This document shows positions 14,679-21,496 of a stretch of DNA of 21,496 nt, piece after piece. The notes under the pieces were generated by a model. It searched no databases and had not been told where the DNA came from. It saw only the letters and a program-made list of their open reading frames with translations. The translations under genes were made by a program, and so were the position numbers. Source of the DNA: an uncultured Oscillospiraceae bacterium. Lineage in GTDB: Bacteria; Bacillota; Clostridia; Oscillospirales; Ruminococcaceae. The number at the start of each line of letters is the position of its first letter. The stretch's first letter is position 1. The DNA lies in contig CAKQGD010000030.1 of the NCBI GenBank assembly GCA_934232845.1, positions 1-21,496 on the forward strand, written 5' to 3'.

Positions 14679-15899
14679 TCAGGCCGCCGCAGGCAGCGTC
14701 TGGGCAGTGGATTCCATATTTTCCGCAAAGATCGCATATCCGCGCGTCGGGTCATTTACAAACACATGCGTAACCGCGCCGACAAGCTTGCCATCCTGCA
14801 GAATCGGAGAACCGCTCATCCCCTGCACGATTCCCCCTGTTTTCTCTAAGAGCCGCTCATCCGTCACATGAACGACCATGTTTCGGGTCGCCCCGGATTC
14901 TCCCACATAAATCTTTTCAATCTGAATGGAATATTCCTCCGGAGTTTCTCCCTCCAGCGTTGTACGGATTACCGCATCACCGGTCTTTACCTCGCCGGCC
15001 GTCGCCAAACGGACCGGTTCTGCCTGCACCGGGCTGACCGCAGACACTCCGTATATGCCTGTCTCGGTATTTGCCGAAAGGGTGCCGAACGCATTTCCTC
15101 CCGCAAACATACCCCGCAGCTCTCCCGGAATTCCCGCGACGCCCTTGGTCACGCCCGTGATGGAAATGTGCACCGCTTCGCCCGTGCCGAGAGGCATTTC
15201 TTCATTGGTATCCACGTCGCAGACCGCATGACCCAGACCGACAAAATAATGCGTTGAAGGGTTATAATAAGTCAGAGTTCCGATGCCCGCCGTGCTGTCG
15301 CGCACCCACATACCGGCCTTATAAGTGCCGTCCGCCGGCGACTCAACCGGCGTCAGCACCGCTGTCTGCTCAATTCCTTCCCGCGAAAAACGCACGGTGA
15401 CGTCTTTCCCTTTGCTTTGCGAGATCAGCTCGCCGACCTCTTCGTTCGTAGAAACCGCTTTTCCGTCGATGGAGAGCAGTACGTCTCCCGTACGCAGGCC
15501 ACATGCCTTAGCGGGATTTTTTTGAGAACCTTCCACAGAAATATCGCTCATGCCCACAATCATCACGCCCTGGGTAAACATTTTGATGCCGAACGGCGTA
15601 CCGCCCGGAATCACCATATCCGCCTCTACCACCCGCACATCGACGGTTTTAATGGGGACCGCGCCGCCGAGCGTCAGCTGTGTGCGATACGAATTGCCTG
15701 CCTTGGAAACCAGCGAAGCGGGCATCGCCTGTGAAAATCCTCTTGTGCGCACTCCAGCGACCCAGCTGAGGGAAAATGTTTCGCCCTGCGCGACGTAATA
15801 CGAGTCCGGCAGTGTCTGTCCAAGCCATACCGAAAAGCCGACAAGCGTAAGCATAACGGCTCCGATCACCGCCGCGAGGGCACGGCAAACCGTTTTCAT
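14679..15899 (-). CDS. spoIVB: SpoIVB serine peptidase
   Basis: SpoIVB is secreted from the forespore into the intermembrane space. There it cleaves SpoIVFA and so releases the SpoIVFB protease that activates pro-sigma-K. The 406 residues start with a membrane anchor or signal (residues about 7-26). A PDZ domain follows (about 105-185, with AKACGLRTGDVLLSIDGKAV). The S55 peptidase domain has His224 (GLGHAV), Asp347 (VTDERLL) and Ser362 (GIVQGMSGSP). The Asp-Ser spacing of 15 equals that of B. subtilis (Asp363, Ser378). AAGGAGG precedes the ATG. It is probably forespore-expressed by family knowledge, but I could not identify a sigma-F or sigma-G promoter. The usual neighbour spo0A is 2.6 kb away instead of next to it. 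Confidence 0.97.
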   Translation of the reverse strand: MKTVCRALAAVIGAVMLTLVGFSVWLGQTLPDSYYVAQGETFSLSWVAGVRTRGFSQAMPASLVSKAGNSYRTQLTLGGAVPIKTVDVRVVEADMVIPGGTPFGIKMFTQGVMIVGMSDISVEGSQKNPAKACGLRTGDVLLSIDGKAVSTNEEVGELISQSKGKDVTVRFSREGIEQTAVLTPVESPADGTYKAGMWVRDSTAGIGTLTYYNPSTHYFVGLGHAVCDVDTNEEMPLGTGEAVHISITGVTKGVAGIPGELRGMFAGGNAFGTLSANTETGIYGVSAVSPVQAEPVRLATAGEVKTGDAVIRTTLEGETPEEYSIQIEKIYVGESGATRNMVVHVTDERLLEKTGGIVQGMSGSPILQDGKLVGAVTHVFVNDPTRGYAIFAENMESTAQTLPAAA

Positions 15900-16251
15900 A
15901 AAGGCCGCCTCCTTTTTTTAAAAAATCGGGAAGAATTTTTTAAAAAAGCGCCTGCTTTGACAAATGAAATACAAAGTGCAGACTGCGCCTGCAAAGCCGC
16001 CGCTTCTTATTTTTATAAAGACAATCTTCTTCCCTGTGCTATCGTGCGCCGAAGCGCGGACTTTTATCGCGGGAAAAAGTCCGTGAAAAGGCAGGGCTTT
16101 CACCTGTTTCCACAAACAATTTCGTCAAAAGCAGTCTCCACGCCTCATGGAAACGCTTTTTGAAAAAATTACAAAAATAGAATGCCCCGATTATTCACGC
16201 GTAGCCATATGATTTCGGGGAAATATAAAGGAAAAAGGAGGAGGCGCGGGC
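15900..16251. other. Divergent intergenic region, spoIVB / DUF421
   Basis: This gap of about 350 bases lies between divergent genes and must hold both promoters, but none matches a consensus clearly. Near spoIVB, two T6-7A6 palindromes (15913-15925 and 15936-15947) have centres 22 bp apart. GCGCCTGC occurs twice further on. A 9-bp hairpin (CGGACTTTT with AAAAGTCCG, 16057-16083) lies mid-gap. TAGAAT at about 16174 and an AAGGAGGAGG ribosome site precede the DUF421 gene. No convincing ORF. Confidence 0.5.
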
Positions 16252-16935
16252 ATGTACGTAACGTTGTGGAGAAGCGTATTTTTATATGCGCTCGTCATCA
16301 CACTGCTGCGTTTTATGGGAAAAAGACAGATCGGAGAGCTGCAGCCGTCGGAATTGGTGACGGCAATTATGATTTCCAACATTGCCGCAATTCCGATCGA
16401 AAATCTTGACACGCCTTTATTAGACGGTGCGCTGCCGATATTAGCTCTCGCCTGCCTCGAAGTGCTGTTCTCCGCCGCCGCTTTAAAATCAAGGCGCCTG
16501 CGCCGTATTCTGGTCGGCCGTCCCCGACGGCTTATCCGCAACGGAGTCATCGATCAAAAAGAGCTTTCTCTTCTGCGGTGGTCGCTCGACGATCTGACGG
16601 AGCAGCTGCGTGCAAACGGCGTATTTGATTTAAACGAAGTCAGCGAGGCCGTTGTGGAAACAAACGGCACGCTCTCTGTCTATCAGAAATTTTCTTACAG
16701 ACCGGCAACGGCAGGCGATTTAAAGCTTGAGCCGCCAAAATGCGACGCGCCGCCTGCTCTGCTGATCTGCGACGGAGAAATCTCAAAGGACGCGCTTGCC
16801 GCCTGCGGCGTTGACCGTGCGTGGCTGGACAAAACTTTGCAGCAAGAACAGATCGCCGCCTCGGACGTGTTTGTTCTCGCCTGCGACCCCGCGCGGCGAT
16901 ATACTTTGATTCCAAAGGAGCGTGCTTCCCAATGA
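16252..16935 (+). CDS. DUF421 (YetF/YdfS-like) membrane protein
   Basis: A 227-residue protein of the DUF421 family. Three N-terminal membrane segments lie at about residues 5-22, 33-50 and 59-78, followed by a soluble C-terminal part. Signature stretches are GKRQIGELQPSELV and GRPRRLIRNGVID, then DDLTEQLRANGVFDLNEV and TNGTLSV. Bacillus relatives (YetF, YdfS, and 2Duf of the spoVA2mob element) are spore-membrane proteins; 2Duf increases spore resistance to heat and chemicals. A sporulation role is inferred here from family and from the neighbouring spoIVB, and is not proven. A strong AAGGAGGAGG lies 7 bases before the ATG. Its stop overlaps the next start in ATGA. Confidence 0.9.
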   Translation: MYVTLWRSVFLYALVITLLRFMGKRQIGELQPSELVTAIMISNIAAIPIENLDTPLLDGALPILALACLEVLFSAAALKSRRLRRILVGRPRRLIRNGVIDQKELSLLRWSLDDLTEQLRANGVFDLNEVSEAVVETNGTLSVYQKFSYRPATAGDLKLEPPKCDAPPALLICDGEISKDALAACGVDRAWLDKTLQQEQIAASDVFVLACDPARRYTLIPKERASQ

Positions 16936-17306
16936 AAAGGGCTTCGTTCGCTCTCGTTCTTTTACTGGGGATTGCCGCAGCCTGTCTGTTTGTATCCCAG
17001 ACGCTGCACACAGACGCCGGCATACTTGCGGACACAGCCCGCCTGCTCGCAGAAAAGGCAGACGACCCCGCAGCCGCCGCAAACGAGCTTCTGCACCTTG
17101 AGGAAAAATGGAACCGTGTTTCTTTGCGCATGGTCGTTCTGGTTGGACGCGGCTGCACCGACCCCATTGAGGAATCTCTCGCCCGGCTGCGGGCTCTTGT
17201 GCCATTCGGAGAGAAAGTCGACGTCGCACAGGAGGCCCTCGCACTGGCTGTACGCTTCGAGGGCCTTTGGCGCTCGGGTGCTCTGCTGTGGGAAAATATC
17301 CTTTAA
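16932..17306 (+). CDS. DUF4363-type small membrane-anchored protein
   Basis: A 124-residue protein with an N-terminal hydrophobic segment (residues about 5-25) that acts as an anchor or uncleaved signal. The helical, probably extracytoplasmic domain includes LLHLEEKWNRVSLRMVVLVG. The KRASFALV-type start, tryptophan-containing helix and length fit DUF4363 proteins, which often follow DUF421 genes in Clostridia. No function is known. It starts inside the DUF421 stop codon (ATGA, 4-base overlap), with AAAGGAG about 11 bases upstream, so translation is probably coupled and the two proteins may act together in a membrane. Confidence 0.78.
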   Translation: MKRASFALVLLLGIAAACLFVSQTLHTDAGILADTARLLAEKADDPAAAANELLHLEEKWNRVSLRMVVLVGRGCTDPIEESLARLRALVPFGEKVDVAQEALALAVRFEGLWRSGALLWENIL

Positions 17307-17623
17307 ACGCACAGTCTCCTTTGACGCTCATACAGAAGAGGTTAAGCGGCTTTGTTTTTCTTCAAGCCTTCGCCTCGCTGCCGATCTTGGCGGCGCACTC
17401 GTTTATGCCAAGCCAAGCAGGCATCCTCCGCGTTTTAAAAAATGGATTTCTCCGTGAAATTTTATGGCGGCCGCAGTGTTGAAAAGCCAGCGCTTGCAGG
17501 CAGAAATTTCTTCTGTTCTTTCTAAAAGTCAAAGGCGTATTTTCTTTTCAAACGGCCTGCCGCAAAAAACAGAGAGCCTCGGACATTTCCATCCGAGGCT
17601 CTCTGTTTTGCAGACAACGGTTC
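17307..17623. other. Convergent intergenic region without a recognisable gene
   Basis: This gap of about 315 bases lies between the converging DUF4363 gene and nrdR. Apart from the terminator at 17564-17609 I see no gene with a credible ribosome site or family match. Short reading frames at 17267-17482 and 17464-17661 lack support. It may contain degenerate sequence. Confidence 0.5.
17564..17609 (-). terminator. Rho-independent terminator of nrdR, possibly bidirectional
   Basis: A perfect 18-bp stem (arms 17566-17583 and 17592-17609) with an 8-base loop is followed on the minus strand by a run of six Ts that includes the stem end. It begins 14 bases after the nrdR stop. Four Ts end the plus-strand arm, so it may also stop transcription from the DUF421-DUF4363 unit. 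Confidence 0.92.
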
Positions 17624-18079
17624 TCAGCGATTTTCCAAAATCTTTTTCAATTCGTCCATAAAGGAGTTGATATCCTTAAACTGGCGATATACCGACGCAA
17701 AGCGCACATAAGCCGCCTCATCGATTGACTTGAGCTTTTTCATGGCCATTTCTCCGATCATTTTGGTGGACAGTTCCTGTTCCATGGAGTTCTGCAAGGC
17801 CTGTTCGATCTCGCTGACGGCCTGATCAATCTGAGAAAGAGAGACCTGCCGCTTTTCACAGGCGCGCAGCATGCTGTTGAGCAGTTTTCCCCGGTCAAAC
17901 GCCTCCAGCGAGCCGTCTTTTTTCACAACCATCATCGGCGTCGTTTCGATCACTTCGTATGTCGTGAAGCGTTTTTGGCAGGAAAGACATTCCCGGCGGC
18001 GGCGAATCCGCTCTCCGTCGTCCGTAGGACGCGAATCGACCACCTTACTCTCTGCAAAGCCGCAGAAGGGGCATTTCAT
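17624..18079 (-). CDS. nrdR: Transcriptional regulator NrdR
   Basis: NrdR senses ATP/dATP and represses ribonucleotide reductase genes by binding NrdR boxes. The 151 residues match the family: an N-terminal zinc ribbon (Cys3, Cys6, Cys31, Cys34) with KVVDSRPTDDGERIRRRREC, then the ATP-cone domain (VVKKDGSLEAFDRGKLLNSM) and AYVRFASVYRQFKDI near the end. GAGGTGA precedes the ATG. The gene follows the 84-residue small protein by 55 bases and ends at a strong terminator. No ribonucleotide reductase gene is visible in the window. Confidence 0.98.
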   Translation of the reverse strand: MKCPFCGFAESKVVDSRPTDDGERIRRRRECLSCQKRFTTYEVIETTPMMVVKKDGSLEAFDRGKLLNSMLRACEKRQVSLSQIDQAVSEIEQALQNSMEQELSTKMIGEMAMKKLKSIDEAAYVRFASVYRQFKDINSFMDELKKILENR

Positions 18080-18134
18080 AGCCTGTCACCTCGCTGAATG
18101 TTTGACAAAAGAATATCATAAACCGCTTTCTTTT

Positions 18135-18389
18135 TCAATAGCGGTCTGTGATGGCATCCTCCAAAATCTCGCGAAAATGACACAAGAACGCATTTTCTTT
18201 ATTCAAAAGAGCTGCAAGACCTGAAACAAAAGCCTCGTCGGGATCAACGTCCTCCACTGCGTCAACCCGAACACTGCCTTGAACCGCCTCAATTCCGAAA
18301 GAAAAATAGCGGTCGCCCTCTGGATGAATAAACTCCCCGCGAATCAGACGATACTTGGGCGCAAAATTGTACGAACATTTTTCTGTCAT
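18135..18389 (-). CDS. Small conserved-looking protein (84 aa), possibly DUF6514-like
   Basis: An acidic 84-residue protein without signal or membrane segment. The pattern FSFGIEAV, then VEDVDPDEAFVSGLAALL and ending CHFREILEDAI resembles small clostridial proteins of the DUF6514 type, but this is a weak resemblance from memory. The ATG at 18389 is chosen because GGGAAGGGA lies upstream. A longer start at 18410 has no ribosome site. A TATAAT element lies about 50 bases ahead. It is the gene just before nrdR and may share its transcript. Function unknown. Confidence 0.65.
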   Translation of the reverse strand: MTEKCSYNFAPKYRLIRGEFIHPEGDRYFSFGIEAVQGSVRVDAVEDVDPDEAFVSGLAALLNKENAFLCHFREILEDAITDRY

Positions 18390-18437
18390 TTGGTTTCGTT
18401 CCCTTCCCATATCTGTCAAATTGCATCGCGCCTTTTT

Positions 18438-18443
18438 ATTATA
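18438..18443 (-). promoter_or_regulatory. Possible -10 element before the 84-aa gene
   Basis: An exact TATAAT on the minus strand lies 48 bases before the ATG. No recognisable -35 is present at 16-18 bases (TTTCCC at 17), so the promoter call is tentative. Confidence 0.45.
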
Positions 18444-18541
18444 GCCCAGCACTCTGCCACGGGAAAGTGGAAAAATAGCTAAAAATGTTTAAAATCCGCA
18501 AATTTCTCGCTTAATTTCAATCAAATTCGACTTAATTCGAT

Positions 18542-19324
18542 TTATTCCGTTTGAATTAGCACTTTTAATTTTTTTTCACATACTGCTAATTCTATTTCTT
18601 CGTCAAAATTCCATCGGTATAATTCTATCATCCAATCACCCAGAAAGCCCTGACTTTCTGCTTCTGCCGCCAGCGACGAAAAATCCTCCGTTCCTTTGCC
18701 GGGCGGGACACAGTCGCACAATTCCGTATGATCGCTGACATGAATGCGGGATAGATGTCCCCGCATCGCGCGCATCGCTTCCAGAGCCGAATATCCCGAG
18801 CGCAGAGCCTGTTTGATATCCAGCACAAACTGCACATCGGGAATTGCTTCGGCCATTTCGTGCAGAAAATCGAGGTCGCGCGACATACAGCGGGCGACGT
18901 TTTCCTGGCAAAGCTCTGTTTTGAATTTTCGGCCCTCTTCCCGCAGTCGGGAAAAACGCTCGAAATAGCGTTCCCGTGAAATCACGGGGCGAGGTTTTGC
19001 GCCGTGAAAAATCAGATACGGCGCGCCGAGCACCGCGCAGGCCTCAAACATCCTGCGGTATTCGTCAAGACCGTCTGAAAACCGGCGCGGATAACGTCCG
19101 AAAAACATGATGCCTTCGCTGTCCGAACAGTAGGGGTGCAGTCCAGTGACACGCATTCCCTCCCCCCGTGCGATCGTCGCCAGCTCTTTGACAAAATCGG
19201 GTTTTGCCTCTGACGAACTGTTGAGAAAAATCTCCGTCCTGCGCACGCCCAGCGCCGCTAAACGGCGCAGAGCCTTCTCCGTTTCCATCGGAAACAGGCA
19301 GGAGGTGGAAACCCCGACCTGCAT
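18542..19324 (-). CDS. Sugar phosphate isomerase/epimerase-like TIM-barrel protein
   Basis: A 260-residue member of the xylose isomerase-like TIM-barrel superfamily (AP_endonuc_2 fold). Likely metal ligands are Glu141 (CQENV), Asp169 (VLDIKQ), His195 (RIHVSDH) and Glu234 (MIELY). The PPGKGTEDF loop (207-215) is typical of sugar-phosphate isomerase/epimerase relatives, and His107 lies in LIFHG. The actual substrate cannot be read from the sequence; inositol or keto-sugar epimerisation are common in the family. The ATG at 19324 has AAGGAGGAG. The gene sits alone between the secDF end and the 84-residue gene, behind a nested inverted repeat that may terminate secDF or control this gene. The 3' flank is unusually AT-rich for this window. 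Confidence 0.85.
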   Translation of the reverse strand: MQVGVSTSCLFPMETEKALRRLAALGVRRTEIFLNSSSEAKPDFVKELATIARGEGMRVTGLHPYCSDSEGIMFFGRYPRRFSDGLDEYRRMFEACAVLGAPYLIFHGAKPRPVISRERYFERFSRLREEGRKFKTELCQENVARCMSRDLDFLHEMAEAIPDVQFVLDIKQALRSGYSALEAMRAMRGHLSRIHVSDHTELCDCVPPGKGTEDFSSLAAEAESQGFLGDWMIELYRWNFDEEIELAVCEKKLKVLIQTE

Positions 19325-19353
19325 ATGCGTCTCCTCCTTCTTCCTAAATGGAT

Positions 19354-19450
19354 AAAACCTCCCAGAGGGGAACGGCGAGCATCCGCAAAGACGAAGCACC
19401 TTCGTCCGCATCATTTTCTTCGCTCGCCGTCCCTGTCGGCGGGAGGTTTT
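19354..19450 (-). repeat. Nested inverted repeat between secF and the isomerase gene
   Basis: Three stacked stems fit one 97-base fold. The outer stem is AAAACCTCCC with GGGAGGTTTT (19354-19363/19441-19450). The middle stem is ACGGCGAGC with GCTCGCCGT (19372-19380/19422-19430), plus a neighbouring GGG/CCC. The inner hairpin is GACGAAG-cac-CTTCGTC (19390-19406). On the minus strand the outer stem ends in TTTT. It could be the secDF terminator or a structured 5' leader. Confidence 0.7.
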
Positions 19451-19465
19451 TCAGTTCAGATCAAT

Positions 19466-20386
19466 TTATGCGGCTTTTTTCTTCTGCCACACCGTCCAGA
19501 GCATCGGTGCGATGCAGGTGGAGGAATAGAAGCCGGACACCATACCGAACAGCATCGGCACGGAGAAGCTGATGATCGACGTCACGTTGTACAAATACGC
19601 CACAACGGATACAACCAGCATGGCTACGCAGGTCGTAACGCTCGTCATCAGAGAGCGGGAGAAGGACTGATTTACGCTGCGCGTCACCAGTTCTTCAATG
19701 GGTACGGTCTCTCCAAGAATCCGCTTGTTCTCACGGATACGGTCGTAAACCACAATCGTATCGTTCAGCGAGTAGCCCAGAATCGTAAGGCATACGGCGA
19801 TAAAATTTGCATTGACGGAAAAGCCGCCCCAGATAAAGACAAAAAACACCATCATCAAGTCGTGCAGCAGTGCGACGACCGCGGTCAGACCGGCGGACCA
19901 TCCGCTGATGCGCCGGAAACGAACGCCGATATATACCAGCATCAGTACTGCAGCAAAGGCAATCGCAACAAGGCTCTTGGCCAGAAACTCCGTACCGATC
20001 GTGGGGTCAACGACACTGGATGAGGTCAGCTCCAGCTTCGCATCGGGAAATGCCGCTTCCAGTGCGGCGCCGAGCTCTGTCTGCACCGCGGGGTCAAGTC
20101 CTTCCGCCGTAGGCAGCGAGATCACAAAGTTTTGTCCGCCGGTCGCAATATCCGTAGACTCCTGCAGGGAAATGTCCTTGCCGAGCACTTCCTGTGCGGC
20201 AGCGGTAAACGCTTTCGCGTCCACCTCTCCCTGATAGGAATAGGTCAGCAGCGCACCGCCCTTGAACTGGATATCCAGACTGACGCCCCGCACCAGCAGA
20301 CCGAGCAGCATTGCCGCAGCCAGAAGAAGGGAAATCGCGAAGTAAATCTTCCTGTGCTCATAAAAGCGAATGTTCCAAGTTTTCAT
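19466..20386 (-). CDS. secF: Protein translocase subunit SecF
   Basis: SecF with SecD forms the proton-driven RND-type motor that pulls exported proteins through SecYEG. The 306 residues have a first membrane segment (about 14-32), a periplasmic-type loop (VSLDIQFKGGALLTYSYQG), then five membrane helices. The conserved LGYSLNDTIVVYDRIREN lies in the fourth region, and the TM5/6 tail is SVPMLFGMVSGFYSSTCIAPML. It starts in an ATGA overlap with the secD stop; GGGGGAGGG is the ribosome site. SecD and SecF are separate here, unlike the fused SecDF of Bacillus. Complete. Confidence 0.97.
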   Translation of the reverse strand: MKTWNIRFYEHRKIYFAISLLLAAAMLLGLLVRGVSLDIQFKGGALLTYSYQGEVDAKAFTAAAQEVLGKDISLQESTDIATGGQNFVISLPTAEGLDPAVQTELGAALEAAFPDAKLELTSSSVVDPTIGTEFLAKSLVAIAFAAVLMLVYIGVRFRRISGWSAGLTAVVALLHDLMMVFFVFIWGGFSVNANFIAVCLTILGYSLNDTIVVYDRIRENKRILGETVPIEELVTRSVNQSFSRSLMTSVTTCVAMLVVSVVAYLYNVTSIISFSVPMLFGMVSGFYSSTCIAPMLWTVWQKKKAA

Positions 20387-21496
20387 GCCTGTTTCCCTCC
20401 CCCATACAGCGCCGGATTCCGAAACGGCTTAAATCTGGAAACAGACTTGAGCATCAGACGCGAAGCGAAAACTCCCATCAGCAGGTTCAGCAGCACGCCC
20501 ACCAAAAGCGTATACCCGAAGGAGTAAATCATACCTGCCGCGGACTGTCCGAACAGGAAAAACACCGGGCTCAGCAGACGAGAGAAAATACTGTCTGTCG
20601 GGCCGAAGGCGCCCAGCAACACAATCGCCACAATAATAACGGTCACGTTGCCGTCGATAATGGCGGAGGAGGCGTTCTGAAATCCCGCTTCGATCGCGGC
20701 ATCGAGAGAACGTCCCTTTTGAAATTCTTCCTTAATGCGCTCGGCCGTGATGATGTTGGCGTCTACGCCGAAGCCGATCGCAAGAATGATGCCCGCGATA
20801 CCGGGCAGCGTCAGCGTAAACGACGGGAACGCCGCAAAGAAGCCCGTAATGGATGCGATCATCAGAATCACCTGTCCGATCAGTGCGATCACCGCCACAA
20901 AGCCGGGCATCCGGTACAGAGCGATCATAATCAGAGAGACGATCAGCAGGGCAATTCCTCCGGCCAGCACCATGGCGTCTTTTGCGCCGGAGCCAAGCGT
21001 CGGAGAAATGGTGGAATAGCTTTCGGTTTCCAGTGCAAACGGCAGCGCGCCCGCGTTGATTTTCTGTGCGAGATCAATTGCGGTTTCCGCGGTGAAGTTT
21101 CCTTCGATCGTGGCGATTCCGTCGGAAATCTGAGACTTGACAGACGGAGCGGAAAGCATTGTGTCATCCATCCAGATGGAAATCTGAGAGCCGAGCAGGC
21201 GCCCGGTGGCCTCGGAAAATTTCTCCTTGCCGGAATCCTTGAGCGTCAGTTTGACCATATGGGTCTGCCGTCCGCTCTCGTCCTGCGTATAGACCGCCTC
21301 GGCGGATTCGATGTCACTGCCGGTGAGAATTATGTTTTCCAGCGTAGTGCCCGTGGGCTTGCCCGCCTGGTCGTACGAGGCTCCCTCACGGAACGTAAGA
21401 TTTGCCATGCTTCCGAGTTCGGCGATCGCCGCCTCAGCATTAAACTCGGTTTCGTCCGCTTTCCACGGGAAACGCAGAATCACACGGTTTTTGTTC
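20383..21496 (-). CDS. secD: Protein translocase subunit SecD (5' end outside window)
   Basis: The visible 370 residues contain the C-terminal part of the large extracytoplasmic domain (TMLSAPSVKSQISDGIATI and INAGALPFALE). Five membrane helices follow, including the conserved GIILAIGFGVDANIITAERI, whose Asp is needed for proton transport. The frame is open to the window edge (a GTG near 21483 is internal), so the true start and first membrane helix lie outside. It overlaps secF by 4 bases; the pair is an operon. Confidence 0.97.
   Translation of the reverse strand, partial: NKNRVILRFPWKADETEFNAEAAIAELGSMANLTFREGASYDQAGKPTGTTLENIILTGSDIESAEAVYTQDESGRQTHMVKLTLKDSGKEKFSEATGRLLGSQISIWMDDTMLSAPSVKSQISDGIATIEGNFTAETAIDLAQKINAGALPFALETESYSTISPTLGSGAKDAMVLAGGIALLIVSLIMIALYRMPGFVAVIALIGQVILMIASITGFFAAFPSFTLTLPGIAGIILAIGFGVDANIITAERIKEEFQKGRSLDAAIEAGFQNASSAIIDGNVTVIIVAIVLLGAFGPTDSIFSRLLSPVFFLFGQSAAGMIYSFGYTLLVGVLLNLLMGVFASRLMLKSVSRFKPFRNPALYGGGKQA

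Noticed and set aside
15948..16050. Sigma-F or sigma-G promoter for spoIVB
   Set aside because: Searched by eye for TGMATA/CATACTA-type and GYATA-type pairs at proper spacing; none fits well enough to call.
16149..16162. TGGAAACGCTTTTT as a CcpA cre site
   Set aside because: Only the left half matches the cre consensus; the right half lacks the CA end.

Overview
The window looks like a chromosomal core region of a GC-rich, endospore-forming member of the Clostridia, probably an Oscillospiraceae/Ruminococcaceae-type organism. The evidence is spo0A and spoIVB together, AddAB instead of RecBCD, the infC-rpmI-rplT order, strong AGGAGG ribosome sites and GC-rich codon use. Taxonomy is inferred from gene content only. 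Nearly all genes lie on the minus strand. Only a two-gene DUF421/DUF4363 unit is on the plus strand. I found no tRNA, rRNA, CRISPR array, insertion sequence or phage gene.

Layout, in the direction of minus-strand transcription (right to left). (1) secD (5' part outside the window) and secF overlap by 4 bases and encode the SecDF export motor. A nested inverted repeat follows secF. (2) A TIM-barrel sugar isomerase/epimerase-like gene, an 84-residue small protein and nrdR come next; nrdR ends at a strong 18-bp terminator. (3) The plus-strand pair DUF421-DUF4363 converges on nrdR and diverges from spoIVB. (4) The sporulation region reads spoIVB, then a two-gene unit (an uncharacterised 404-residue membrane-anchored protein and an FMN-dependent alpha-hydroxy-acid dehydrogenase with an N-terminal cysteine cluster), then spo0A. 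spoIVB and spo0A are usually adjacent in sporulating Firmicutes, so this unit looks inserted. (5) addB-addA, overlapping, encode the double-strand-break helicase-nuclease. (6) infC-rpmI-rplT sit behind a near-consensus sigma-A promoter and a leader ending in an attenuator-type terminator. infC appears to start with AUU. (7) A SpoU-type rRNA methyltransferase, dprA and topA (3' part outside the window) close the window.

The most interesting regulatory signal is upstream of the 404-residue protein. Two exact Spo0A boxes (TGTCGAA) lie 23 bp apart just downstream of a near-consensus sigma-A promoter. That geometry recalls the Spo0A-repressed abrB promoter. It suggests that the unit between spoIVB and spo0A is switched off by Spo0A~P at sporulation onset. 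I see no clearly new defence or mobile system. The best candidates for something undescribed are this two-gene unit and the structured RNA-like repeat after secF.
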